Assembly (NCBI GenBank): GCA_021186555.1
Contig: JAJKFL010000006.1
Coordinates: 26,843,478-26,907,477 of the forward strand
Source of the DNA: Reticulitermes speratus
Lineage: Eukaryota > Arthropoda > Insecta > Blattodea > Rhinotermitidae
DNA: 64,000 nucleotides
Direction: 5' to 3'
A model generated the notes under the pieces. That model was not told where the DNA came from. It worked only from the letters and a program-made list of their open reading frames with translations, and searched no databases. The stretch's first letter is position 1. Each line of letters begins with the position of its first letter. Positions 1 to 9,730 of this stretch are shown piece by piece. The position numbers and the translations under genes were made by a program.

Positions 1-91
1 ATCCATGACCCCGACGGGATTTGAACCCGAAATCCCAGCAGTTGAACAGCCGCAGACCTACACCTTAGACCACGCGGCCACCGGGATCGGC
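1..91 (-). mobile_element. SINE family 1, tRNA-like head, cut by window edge
   Basis: Reverse-strand head of the commonest SINE here. It carries an A-box-like segment (GGCCGCGTGGTCTAAGG) and a B box (GGTTCAAATCCC). The body runs off the left edge. This is the SINE's pol III promoter head, not a working tRNA gene, because the same head recurs joined to a common body at 15.1, 17.75, 24.2, 33.5 and 62.9 kb. Confidence 0.8.
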
Positions 92-177
92 AATTTGGAA
101 GAATTATCCCACTGATTTACATTGTGAAGTTTTTAAGATGCGTACTGAGCCGGATCTCATGGTGGATCCACTTGTCT

Positions 178-2398
178 TTCTTATACGTAGATGTGTGCAG
201 ATGAGAGTAGTGATTACACTTATACGTAGATGTGTGTAGATGAGAGTAGTGATTACACTTATAAGTAGATGTATGCAGATGAGAGTAGTGATTACACTTG
301 TACGTAGATGTGTGCAGATGAGAGTAGTGATTACACTTATACGTAGATGTGTGTAGATGAGAGTAGTGATTACACTTATACGTAGATGTGTGCAGATGAG
401 AGTAGTGATTACACTTACACGTAGATGTGTGCAGATGAGAGTAGTGATTACACTTATACGTAGATGTGTGCAGATGAGAGTAGTGATTACACTTATACGT
501 AGATGTGTGTAGATGAGAGTAGTGATTACACTTATACGTAGATGTGTGCAGATGAGAGTAGTGATTACATTTGTACGTAGATGTGTGCAGATGAGAGTAG
601 TGATTACACTTGTACGTAGATGTGTGCAGATGAGAGTAGTGATTACACTTGTACGTAGATGTGTGCAGATGAGAGTAGTGATTAACTTGTACGTAGATGT
701 GTGCAGATGAGAGTAGTGATTACACTTGTACGTAGATGTGTGCAGATGAGAGTAGTGATTACACTTGTACGTAGATGTGTGCAGATGAGAGTAGTGATTA
801 CACTTATACGTAGATGTGTGCAGATGAGAGTAGTGATTACACTTGTACGTAGATGTGTGCAGATGAGAGTAGTGATTACACTTATACGTAGATGTGTGCA
901 GATGAGAGTAGTGATTACACTTTTACGTAGATGTGTGCAGATGAGAGTAGTGATTACACTTATACGTAGATGTGTGCAGATGAGAGTAGTGATTACACTT
1001 TTACGTAGATGTGTGCAGATGAGAGTAGTGATTACACTTGTACGTAGATGTGTGCAGATGAGAGTAGTGATTAACTTGTACGTAGATGTGTGCAGATGAG
1101 AGTAGTGATTACACTTATACGTAGATGTGTGCAGATGAGAGTAGTGATTACACTTTTACGTAGATGTGTGCAGATGAGAGTAGTGATTACACTTATACGT
1201 AGATGTGTGCAGATGAGAGTAGTGATTACACTTATACGTAGATGTGTGCAGATGAGAGTAGTGATTACACTTGTACGTAGATGTGTGCAGATGAGAGTAG
1301 TGATTACACTTGTACGTAGATGTGTGCAGATGAGAGTAGTGATTACACTTGTACGTAGATGTGTGTAGATGAGAGTAGTGATTACACTTGTACGTAGATG
1401 TGTGCAGATGAGAGTAGTGATTAACTTGTACGTAGATGTGTGCAGATGAGAGTAGTGATTACACTTGTACGTAGATGTGTGCAGATGAGAGTAGTGATTA
1501 ACTTGTACGTAGATGTGTGCAGATGAGAGTAGTGATTACACTTGTACGTAGATGTGTGTAGATGAGAGTAGTGATTACACTTGTACGTAGATGTGTGCAG
1601 ATGAGAGTAGTGATTAACTTGTACGTAGATGTGTGCAGATGAGAGTAGTGATTACACTTGTACGTAGATGTGTGCAGATGAGAGTAGTGATTAACTTGTA
1701 CGTAGATGTGTGCAGATGAGAGTAGTGATTACACTTGTACGTAGATGTGTGCAGATGAGAGTAGTGATTACACTTGTACGTAGATGTGTGCAGATGAGAG
1801 TAGTGATTACACTTGTACGTAGATGTGTGTAGATGAGAGTAGTGATTACACTTGTACGTAGATGTGTGCAGATGAGAGTAGTGATTAACTTGTACGTAGA
1901 TGTGTGCAGATGAGAGTAGTGATTACACTTATACGTAGATGTGTGCAGATGAGAGTAGTGATTAACTTGTACGTAGATGTGTGCAGATGAGAGTAGTGAT
2001 TACACTTATACGTAGATGTGTGCAGATGAGAGTAGTGATTACACTTGTACGTAGATGTGTGCAGATGAGAGTAGTGATTACACTTATACGTAGATGTGTG
2101 CAGATGAGAGTAGTGATTACACTTATACGTAGATGTGTGCAGATGAGAGTAGTGATTACACTTGTACGTAGATGTGTGCAGATGAGAGTAGTGATTACAC
2201 TTATACGTAGATGTGTGCAGATGAGAGTAGTGATTACACTTGTACGTTGATGTGTGTAGATGAGAGTAGTGATTACACTTATACGTAGATGTGTGTAGAT
2301 GAGAGTAGTGATTACACTTATACGTAGATGTGTGTAGATGAGAGTAGTGATTACACTTATACGTAGATGTGTGCAGATGAGAGTAGTGATTACACTTA
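178..2398. repeat. 39-bp minisatellite, about 57 units
   Basis: Head-to-tail units of 39 bp, built around GATGTGTGCAGATGAGAG. They differ at few sites: a C/T in GTGTGYAG and an A/G/T in CTTNTACG. Some units are 38 bp because GATTACAC has become GATTAAC. The 39-bp period equals 13 codons, so the frame stays open as a 13-residue repeat; this is an artefact. Placement of the 38-bp units shows a higher-order repeat (see findings). Confidence 0.97.
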
Positions 2399-2589
2399 GG
2401 CTACTGTACCGTCGAAAACAATAACATATGTGTTAGGCAAAATGGCAGTTTATAGTTATGTTTACGATTACCGCTGGCCTACTTCGTCTTTGCTAATTAG
2501 TCCTACTGTGTAATTAATGAAACCCGTGGAGCATTGTTCATATTGGGGAGCAGATATGTATTGAGCTGATCAAGAATTTTTTTTGCTTT

Positions 2590-2830
2590 TTATGGAATTC
2601 GATAGTCCATTACCATCTCCTCCATAATCAAAAATTTGAACTTAACTGTCAGGTGAACCCAGCCCACAGCCTTATATTGTATGTCGCCTCATCTTCTTAA
2701 ATTACCTAAGATATTTTATTTCCATAAACACCCCCCCCCCGGGTTGTCCATTTTCTTCAGGTTTTCCGAACAAAATTGTGTATGCATTCTTGATCTTTCT
2801 TGATTTTACCGTTTGACTAGTTTCCTGTAA
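2590..2830 (-). mobile_element. old decayed LINE 3' fragment (LINE family C)
   Basis: Reverse-strand remnant aligning by eye with the LINE tail at 60107-60550. Shared landmarks are TCCATTACC near the ORF end and a stretch ending ATTGTGTATGCAT that corresponds to AATTATGTATGCAT in the better copy. It is heavily diverged and interrupted by a C run at 2733-2743. No open frame remains. Confidence 0.45.
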
Positions 2831-3029
2831 AGAGTTCAAACTTTTGGTATATTTGAGAAAGAAAAGGCTATGAAGCCAGGTTAATAAAATCTGAACATCG
2901 TAGGATCCTTTTCGGACAGGCTGATCGTGCGTTATTTTAACAATTGTTGCTGTGGAGGAAATAATTGTTTAGGGTATCACATCGGGTGTTACTGCAATGC
3001 TGGTATTCTGTTGGATAGCAAGTTCGTTT

Positions 3030-3068
3030 CGACGTTTCGGATGGACATTTTGCCACCATCTTCAGGAT
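3030..3068 (-). ncRNA. hammerhead-like motif, diverged
   Basis: The reverse strand reads CTGAAGA, T, then a stem GGUGG paired with CCAUCC with one bulge, then GAAACGTC. Helix I is only about 2 bp. It belongs to the motif set described at 27647. A related, more decayed copy lies at 50195-50232. Confidence 0.4.
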
Positions 3069-3283
3069 GACCGACTTTAGGTCAGGTAGAGGCTGAAGTG
3101 GTTTGAAGGAGAAAATTTGTCGATTACATAAAACGGTTGCGAGGTTTGTGACCAACATTCACTTGTTCCAAAGTCAGTCGCCCTAAAGGTGGAGGCAGCA
3201 CGTTTCTCCGAAACGTCGAAATAAACTTTAAGTTAAACCAACTAATGCACAAGAATTATTAACAAAGTAAGGTATATTTGTGA

Positions 3284-3326
3284 CCCCTACATACGTTTCG
3301 GCAATCAAGTTGTCATCCTCAGGGTG
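3284..3326 (-). ncRNA. hammerhead-like motif, left arm of element A
   Basis: The reverse strand reads CTGAGGA, T, an imperfect stem GACAA/TTGCC, then GAA, a near-palindromic ACGUAUGU, A, and GGGG. CTGAGGA fits the hammerhead core CUGANGA. Helix I keeps about 2 bp. It is the mirror partner of 3560-3603. Confidence 0.45.
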
Positions 3327-3559
3327 CGCGTCAAAGAATCACAAGTGTCTATGGCATCCAGATACAGATACGTTTGGCATTATAACGGAAGTACACATGC
3401 CGCTCACAGTATTAAAATGAATAGATGCCTATAGTCATAAAACTAAACGTTACGAGTAAATAATACAATGTGTCTAAGTCAGTGAGCTTATACTTCATAT
3501 AACACAGAAAAAATGTACGTGTATCTGGATGCCGTAGATACTTGTGATTCTTTGATGCG

Positions 3560-3603
3560 CCCCCTGAGGATGGCACCTTGATTGCCGAAACGTATTGTAG
3601 GGG
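3560..3603 (+). ncRNA. hammerhead-like motif, right arm of element A
   Basis: CCCC directly precedes CTGAGGA and can pair with GGGG at 3600-3603 as helix I. Helix II is GGCA/TGCC. GAA and an imperfect palindrome starting ACGUA follow. Compared with its mirror copy the stems have changed but most pairing is kept. Confidence 0.5.
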
Positions 3604-3712
3604 TTACAAATATACATTACGTTGTCAATAGTTCTTGTGCATTAGTTTGTTTAACTTAAACTTATGACAAAATGCACGGTACATATAATATTAAAAAAAA
3701 GTCTAAATAAAC

Positions 3713-4337
3713 GGTTTGTCGTACGTGCTGTAATAACGTTTTGTCGTACGTGCTGTAATAACGTTTTGTCGTACGTGCTGTAATAACGTTTTGTCGTATG
3801 TGCTGTAATAACGTTTTGTCGTATGTGCTGTAATAACGTTTTGTCGTATGTGCTGTAATAACCTTTTGTCGTACGTGCTGTAATAACGTTTTGTTGTATG
3901 TGCTGTAATAACGTTTTGTCGTATGTGCTGTAATAACGTTTTGTCGTACGTGCTGTAATAACGTTTTGTCGTATGTGCTGTAATAACGTTTTGTCGTACG
4001 TGCTGTAATAACGTTTTGTCGTACGTGCTGTAATAACGTTTTGTCGTACGTGCTGTAATAACGTTTTGTCGTATGTGCTGTAATAACATTTGTCGTATGT
4101 GCTGTAATAACGTTTTGTCGTATGTGCTGTAATAACATTTTGTCGTATGTGCTGTAATAACGTTTTGTCGTATGTGCTGTAATAACATTTTGTCGTATGT
4201 GCTGTAATAACGTTTTGTCGTATGTGCTGTAATAATATTTTGTCGTATGTGCTGTAATAACATTTTGTCGTACGTGCTGTAATAACGTTTTGTCGTACGT
4301 GCTGTAATAACGTTTTGTCGTACGTGCTGTAATAACG
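3713..4337. repeat. 25-bp minisatellite, about 25 units
   Basis: Tandem units containing GTCGTACGTGCTGTAATAAC. C/T variation at GTAYGTG and small changes near AACGTTTT separate the units, and one unit is 24 bp. Because 25 is not a multiple of 3, long frames are open on the reverse strand in all phases; these are not genes. Confidence 0.97.
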
Positions 4338-5587
4338 CAGAAGCCCAACATTAATGACTCTGTTTTCATCCAAAATTCCAGTCTGACTGTGGAGTGTGAA
4401 ATATACGCTACATCACAATAGTGGTGTAAGTGACAGTACCATCAATGCAAGGCCTCTGCATCATTGCCTCTATCTTGCCTTTCACTGTGTGCATCTCCTT
4501 TTACAAAACGAGACTGTCATGACAGACTCATGTCAGTAAAACCACTGCATCTGGTTTGAAAGAAATTGTTATAATCATTATTTACAATCGTTATTGTCGT
4601 TGTCATGATCATCGTCGTTAGCATCATCTAACAACCAGTGAGTTGGAATGCTTGTTGACTCGCTCGTACTGCTGCGTCGAGTCAACTGTTCACAGGTTTT
4701 GTATTATAGTCGGTTGTAAAGTTTCAACCTGCAAGGCACCGAACTTGTTACGTGTATTCCCCTTATGCGCCATTTTATTTTGGAAACACTGCCGGGTTAT
4801 GGTATCTGATGTTCAAACTGTTCCATTTTGATCACGAATCGAGTTTTTAATGACGTTACGAGACAAAACTATTTGTATCTGTAAGACTATCGGGATAGCC
4901 TACATATTTAGTTTCATTTGGTTTCAGTTGAATTGATGTTCTCAAACAGTCGCAAATAACCAGTCCAGCAGAGTCGGCTGTAAAACCATTAGTCCTTCAG
5001 TAAGTCACGCATGAGTCCTAACAAGCGATGCTTCACAAACGTACTTGGAATCTATTGTTTCTATTTTCTTGAATTTAAAGCCCTAGAATTGTGAGTATAT
5101 GTAACATGTCGTCATGGAAACAGTTCATAACGATCCGCTATGTGTAACGTCACGGGAACAATGATGCAGTAGTTCCAGGGAGAGAAGTCAGGTGGCTCTG
5201 GTGTCCCACAACACGTCAATAGCAACAAATTACACGCGGCCGTAGGAGACTGGTACCAGAGAAACCACCCGCTGTAACCATCTCACGAAACTGATCCAGA
5301 ACCACGCCCGCCACAAGATGGCGACAAATCACAGCAAAATTTCGGGTTGTTGTAATATATGAATATGACGTAAAGAAACTATATTTTATGGTGTGATCTG
5401 GAATGTGCCTGTGAACTTACTGCAATACATTTTTTATGCGTTTTTCGAAGTAAAAAAAGTATTTAATGCGTCCATAATTTCACGCCTCGTTATCCTAACG
5501 CAGAAAAAAAGTGTTAACAAAATAACAATTCATAAATCCTTACAAAGTAGGGTGAAGTCCAATACGCGTATTTGACAACTACGTTAA
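4338..5587. other. no recognisable feature
   Basis: Low-copy-looking sequence with only short frames. I see no gene, SINE head or tandem array. It ends in an AT-dinucleotide run at about 5600-5622. Confidence 0.6.
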
Positions 5588-5630
5588 TAGGTTAAGTTAT
5601 ATATATATATATATATAATATAATTATATA

Positions 5631-5871
5631 ATATGTTATGCAGACAAATGTACACAGTAAATGGACATAACCGACAGAGCCAAAACACATTGAAAACAGC
5701 CATCAAATACAGAATAAATCAAGAATTGAAATATCTTTATATTAAGAAACAGAAACTGAACGAACAACTATACCACCTCCACTTAAACTGTGCAAAAAAC
5801 TGGCAAAATAGTTGGCTATATATACAAGCAAATATTGATGAAAACTGTGCACATTTGTCTGCATAACATAT
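5631..5871 (+). mobile_element. 241-bp inverted-repeat element with retroelement-like peptide
   Basis: Ends are 27-bp inverted repeats (5631-5657 and 5845-5871) with one mismatch, built on ATGTTATGCAGACAAATG. A 77-codon frame (5633-5866) spans the interior. Its middle (LKYLYIKKQKLNEQLYHLHL, then CAKNWQNSW) is Lys/Leu/Tyr-rich and helical-looking, and recalls the region upstream of the reverse transcriptase in insect Penelope-like elements. That link is from memory and uncertain. AT runs lie outside both ends. Confidence 0.4.
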
Positions 5872-6121
5872 ATATAATTAAAAATGTACGGTACAAGTAA
5901 CGTAAAGGTTAAAGTTACTTTCACGAAGAAGTTAAAAGCAGATTAAAATTTGCTTCCCTTCAATTCATAGACTAATCTTTTACCTCCATTTATTATTTTA
6001 AAACCGTAAGATTAACCTATACGAAACCACAGTCTTAGCTGTCGTTTTATGTGGGTGTGCAACTTGGTATTCCATCTTGAAGAGTAACATAGATTGAAAG
6101 TGCTGAGAAGCATGAGAAGTG

Positions 6122-6312
6122 AGAAGTGTTTTATTAACGAGGCTGTCAGTTGTTAAGATTACGTAATGTGTATGGCAGATGGATGAAATATGAGCAGGAA
6201 CCATTGGTGGAGTGATAATGACAGGGAATACCGAAGTACTAGGAGAAAAAAAACCGTCTCTCAGTAACACTTTGTCTACCCAAAAATCCTATATGGACTG
6301 GCCAGTACATGT
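6122..6312 (-). mobile_element. SINE family 2, partial, head missing
   Basis: Reverse-strand body fragment sharing GAGGCTGTCAGTTG, GACAGGGAATACCG and the segment before ATATGGACTGGCC with the family 2 copies at 16.4 and 23.3 kb. The tRNA-like head is absent. Confidence 0.65.
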
Positions 6313-6584
6313 TGGATTTGTGGCGGACTTTCAATTGAAATTTCTCTGCACTGACTGTTATAGTTCACTTCGAAATTTATTTCAATCCGTCGAATGTATT
6401 AGTTGATTTATATGTAACTCAAATTATAACCTATCACATTTCTCCAGACCGGTTAGTGTGTAACAATTTTTAAATCAGAAAATGCTGCTCTACATAAGAG
6501 GTGCAAGTTATTCTAAATTATTTGGGAAGGTTGGGGTTTTGGGATTTTTAATAGCGAACAAGGGAAAACATTCTCAGCAGTATG

Positions 6585-6780
6585 GTACCTATAAAGGTAA
6601 AGCAACCCCATTACAGGCCTAGAGAGGCCCTGAGGGGTCCAGGAGGTTGAGGCTCCCAGATTTGTAGACAATCGGCACATGAAGGTGGTAAGGTTGTCAG
6701 CCCTACGCACCGGCCGCCTTTACCCCCCAGGAAATATTTCTGGTACTCATTTCTGTTAGAGGCTGAGTCGAGTATGGTAC
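6585..6780 (-). mobile_element. SINE family 3, diverged partial copy
   Basis: It begins with AAAGGTAAAG, the reverse complement of the family's TTTACC-type tail. CACCGGCCGCCTTTACCCCC matches the family body at 21.2 and 50.6 kb. The head is eroded. Confidence 0.6.
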
Positions 6781-6984
6781 CTATAGACACATTTATTTTG
6801 TAACGATAGGTAAGAATTATAATAGACATTGTTTATGATCAGTCTGTGGCGCTGTCATTCTGTAACAATATGTAGCGTCCAAAGGTAAGGTGATGGGTCA
6901 AGGCTGAATTGGAAAGAATTTGAAAGGAAGCGGTCGTGGATTCATCGATTTAGTGGCCCTGTATTTCCCTGACAGGATTAAAAA

Positions 6985-7075
6985 CACCATAAAACATTTC
7001 AGTCAGGATTACCGGTGTCCTGTCCGGGATTCGAATCTGTCACCTCGTAAATGCAATGCTACAGGGTTACAATGA
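6985..7075 (-). mobile_element. SINE-like fragment, family 5
   Basis: The reverse strand carries a B-box-like GATTCGAATCCCGGACAGG followed by a body resembling the fragment at 41885-42035. Short and diverged. Confidence 0.4.
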
Positions 7076-7089
7076 CACAAACCGTCTGT

Positions 7090-8240
7090 GTGTGTATTTG
7101 TAATAATAGACTTGTAAGTGCAATACTGTGCATTCAGTTTACATTAAATTTAAATTAGTTTCACCAAAATAGTGTTTTCGTATAATATACAGTGTTGCAT
7201 ATTCCTTTCTCCCACCGACAAGGCTGTTTCAGTATAATAATTGTGCTGAACAAATATAGCTTATATCTAATAATCAAGGACACACTAACTCAAATCTAAG
7301 CACACGTAGACAAAAATGTGTGCTTTAACAAGTCGGTATACTCCATCAGATTTTATGCCTATATCTGCACCTGTTATCCGAATTTATTGCCAGGTTTTCG
7401 ATGACTCCGTGCGTATCCTCAAACACTGCATTGTAGAGTTGTTCTTCAACATTTCGGTTTAAAAGATTACAACTTTGGTATCAGCCCTGTCATGCTCGGC
7501 CTTACCCAGATTTGTCACCCGCTGTAACCGTGCCGCGGCAGGGGGTTTACGCAGGCTATGCATCTCAGCAGGACCCCAAAGCAAATACATTGTTTTGACA
7601 CTGTGGCATCCATTCATACAGTGGCTTGGCTTCTCAGTTCCTCGATTTTGGCATACACATGTGGTTATGAAACTGGGAGCCATAATATAAGGTGAGGCAG
7701 GAAGGGTTTGGGGGTGAAGCTGCTCCTGAGGGCGGGTAAGGGTCCAGTCCCTGAATACACAATTAATATACGGCAAGACAAAAAGAGAGAGAAGGGTATG
7801 AACATAGAAGTGGAGAAACACAAAGGAATATAGGTAGCTGAAAAGGAAGAGTACAAGAAGGTAATGTGGAATTATGGGAAGTTATGTAGAGGAAGAGGAG
7901 GAGAATTACGAGTGCAGGAAGAAGAACGAGGGAAGAAGGTTGAGACAGATTGTAAGATAATCTGATAAAAAGGAAGTTGATTTAGGCTCCATTTAAGGTG
8001 CAATTTTATTCAGAAAAGCATTACTCATTTTTTCTGCGATTACTTCGGGGTTTCCTGTCAATTTGCATTTCAACAGGGTTACTTATTCATAGTCATTTAT
8101 CTACAGTTGACGCTTTGTCGTCTAGATAGCGATCGCTGCGCTGAATATACCACAGAGACAAAAACAAACAAAAAAAAATTCACAGAAACGGTTTCCTTCC
8201 TGTTTGAGAAGGCTGGGAGCAGTGAAGGTAAACTTCCACG
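7090..8240. other. no gene; purine-rich patch
   Basis: Only short frames. 7780-7960 is rich in GAAGAGGAGG-type purine runs on the plus strand. Nothing else recognised. Confidence 0.5.
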
Positions 8241-8244
8241 TATT

Positions 8245-8445
8245 CTTAACTAACTAACTAACTAACTAACTAACTCCATGGAGCAGAGTCCTTCTTGAGA
8301 AGCTAGCAGGTCGTCAGCTAGTCAAGAAATTCCCCGCATTTTATGGAACCCGAAGGTTCATTACCGCACTCACAAGAGCCCGCCACCTGTCCCTATCCTG
8401 AGCCACATCAATTCAGTCCGCAAAGAATCAGTCCAGGTCCGAGGC
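8245..8445 (-). mobile_element. LINE family C 3' tail
   Basis: Reverse-strand translation before a stop gives [20 protein letters not shown], the conserved C-terminal end of a widespread insect non-LTR reverse transcriptase. The 3' UTR ends in a run of GTTA units on the reverse strand (8245-8276). Strongly 5'-truncated. Open frames on the plus strand here are shadows. Confidence 0.75.
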
Positions 8446-8451
8446 TTTGTG

Positions 8452-8655
8452 TAGTGTTTCGTAACATGGTCATTTTTTACGGCGAGGAGTTGTTAGCACC
8501 TCGCCCAACCCCGAAGCTGGAGGGCCACCCCTTGTCGGCTGTCCGCAACTGCTTATTCAATGTATTCGCAGCTACCCTCCATATCCGGAGGCCGTTCCTC
8601 CATCCGCAACCCGAGGACGCGCCATGCCGTGGTGACAGGGACCCACTTATCATGG
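8452..8655 (+). repeat. unclassified dispersed-repeat-like segment
   Basis: This GC-rich block contains TTTTTTACGGCGAGGAGTTG and TTAGCACCTCGCCCAACCCC. It resembles a repeat I recall from many invertebrate genomes but cannot name. No second copy is seen in the window. Confidence 0.35.
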
Positions 8656-8995
8656 CACGTGTTCTTAAGTTTAGCTTAAATAGAGCTTCACGCTGTGGCC
8701 ATTTGCTCCAGAGGAAAGAGCTTATGGATAGCCATTGGATAGGCTACTGGGTAGGCCGATCTGGATGTGATGGTAAAGAAACAATTACTGTCTCATCTGA
8801 TTCTCATAACTACAATGGTTACGTGACGGTAGCTGCAATATATAGGATGTTTTTTGGTAGACTATTTGTCACAGGATTTATCCTATGCAAAATGTCTAAA
8901 CGAAAAAGAGCTCAGCCCTAACTCTCTCGCAATTAATTATGTGAAAGAGGCAACACAGCTAGGGTGTCTTCAGTCTTTACACAGATTTTGAAGAG

Positions 8996-9461
8996 CCGGT
9001 TCAGCTCAGTCGGTATGGTCTCCAGCTTCCAGCTCAGTCGGTATGGTCTCCAGCTTCTAGCTCAGTCGGTATGGTCTCCAGCTTACAGCTCAGTCGGTAT
9101 GGTCTCCAGCTTCCAGCTCAGTCGGTATGGTCTCCAGCTTCTAGCTCAGTCGGTATGGTCTCCAGCTTACAGCTCAGTCGGTATGGTCTCCAGCTTACAG
9201 CTCAGCCGGTATGGTCTCCAGCTTAAGGCTCAGACGGTATGGTCTCCAGCTTACAGCTCAGTCATTATGGTCTCCAGCTTACAGCTCAGTCGGTATGGTC
9301 TCCAGCTTACAGCACAGTCGGTATGGTCTCCAGCTTACAGCTCAGTCGGTATGGTCTCCGCTTACAGCTCAGTCGGTGTGGTCTCCAGCTTACAGCTCAG
9401 TCGGTATGGTCTCCAGCTTACAGCTCAATCGGTATGGTCTCCAGCTTACAGCTGAGTGATC
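8996..9461. repeat. 28-bp minisatellite made of SINE A-box units
   Basis: About 16 units of 28 bp containing CAGCTCAGTCGGTATGG. This is the tRNA A-box segment of SINE family 3 (AGCTCAGTCGGTAT). The last unit runs straight into the SINE's B-box region (GATCCGATTCCCGGC). The array therefore appears to be an expansion inside a SINE head. Long frames here are artefacts. Confidence 0.9.
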
Positions 9462-9730
9462 GAGAAAGCATGATCCGATTCCCGGCAGGGTTAAGTGATT
9501 CTTGCTCTTCTGCGGAATGGTTAGACCCGCTCTGGATGCCACCCAGCCGCCTGTTAAGTGGGCATCTAAGGCTCCTTTCCGCAGGGGCACAGCAGCCGGG
9601 CCGTGAAGGTGATCATCCACCACTCCATCTGGTGCCAAGGTTAAGAATTCTTACAGTCGTACGTCCCCTCCTCCCTACATGTCGTCATGGCGTCACAGAG
9701 ACACCTTTACTTTTATTTTTCAGAAACTTT
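9462..9730 (+). mobile_element. SINE family 3, B box to tail
   Basis: Continues from the A-box array. It has B box GATCCGATTCCC, a GC-rich body, then CATGTCGTCATGGCGT and CTTTACTTTTA at the tail, like the family 3 variants at 20.5 and 35.0 kb. Confidence 0.6.

Larger units (their letters stand above)
3222..3665. repeat. inverted-repeat (foldback) element A
   Basis: Two arms of about 150 bp (3222-3372 and 3517-3665) are reverse complements with scattered mismatches, around a core of about 145 bp. Each arm starts with a CCAACTAATGCAC-like terminus and carries an inward hammerhead-like motif. The same terminus occurs at 22080 and 27597, so this is a family. No coding sequence is seen in the core. 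The 25-bp minisatellite begins about 50 bp to the right. Confidence 0.85.

Noticed and set aside
513-2250. Long frames encoding a repeated 13-residue MRVVITLIRRCVQ-type peptide
   Set aside because: The frame is open only because the 39-bp DNA unit is a multiple of three; 38-bp units break it repeatedly.
3182-3210. CTAAAGG...GGAG...CTCC GAAACGTC on the plus strand
   Set aside because: Looks like a relative of the motif set but the core has two changes, so it was not listed as a feature.
3651-4373. Three overlapping reverse-strand frames of 186-240 codons
   Set aside because: A 25-bp tandem repeat lacking stops is open in all phases; no gene structure.
8343-8921. 192-codon plus-strand frame
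   Set aside because: It runs antisense across a LINE tail and across an unclassified repeat; no motif.
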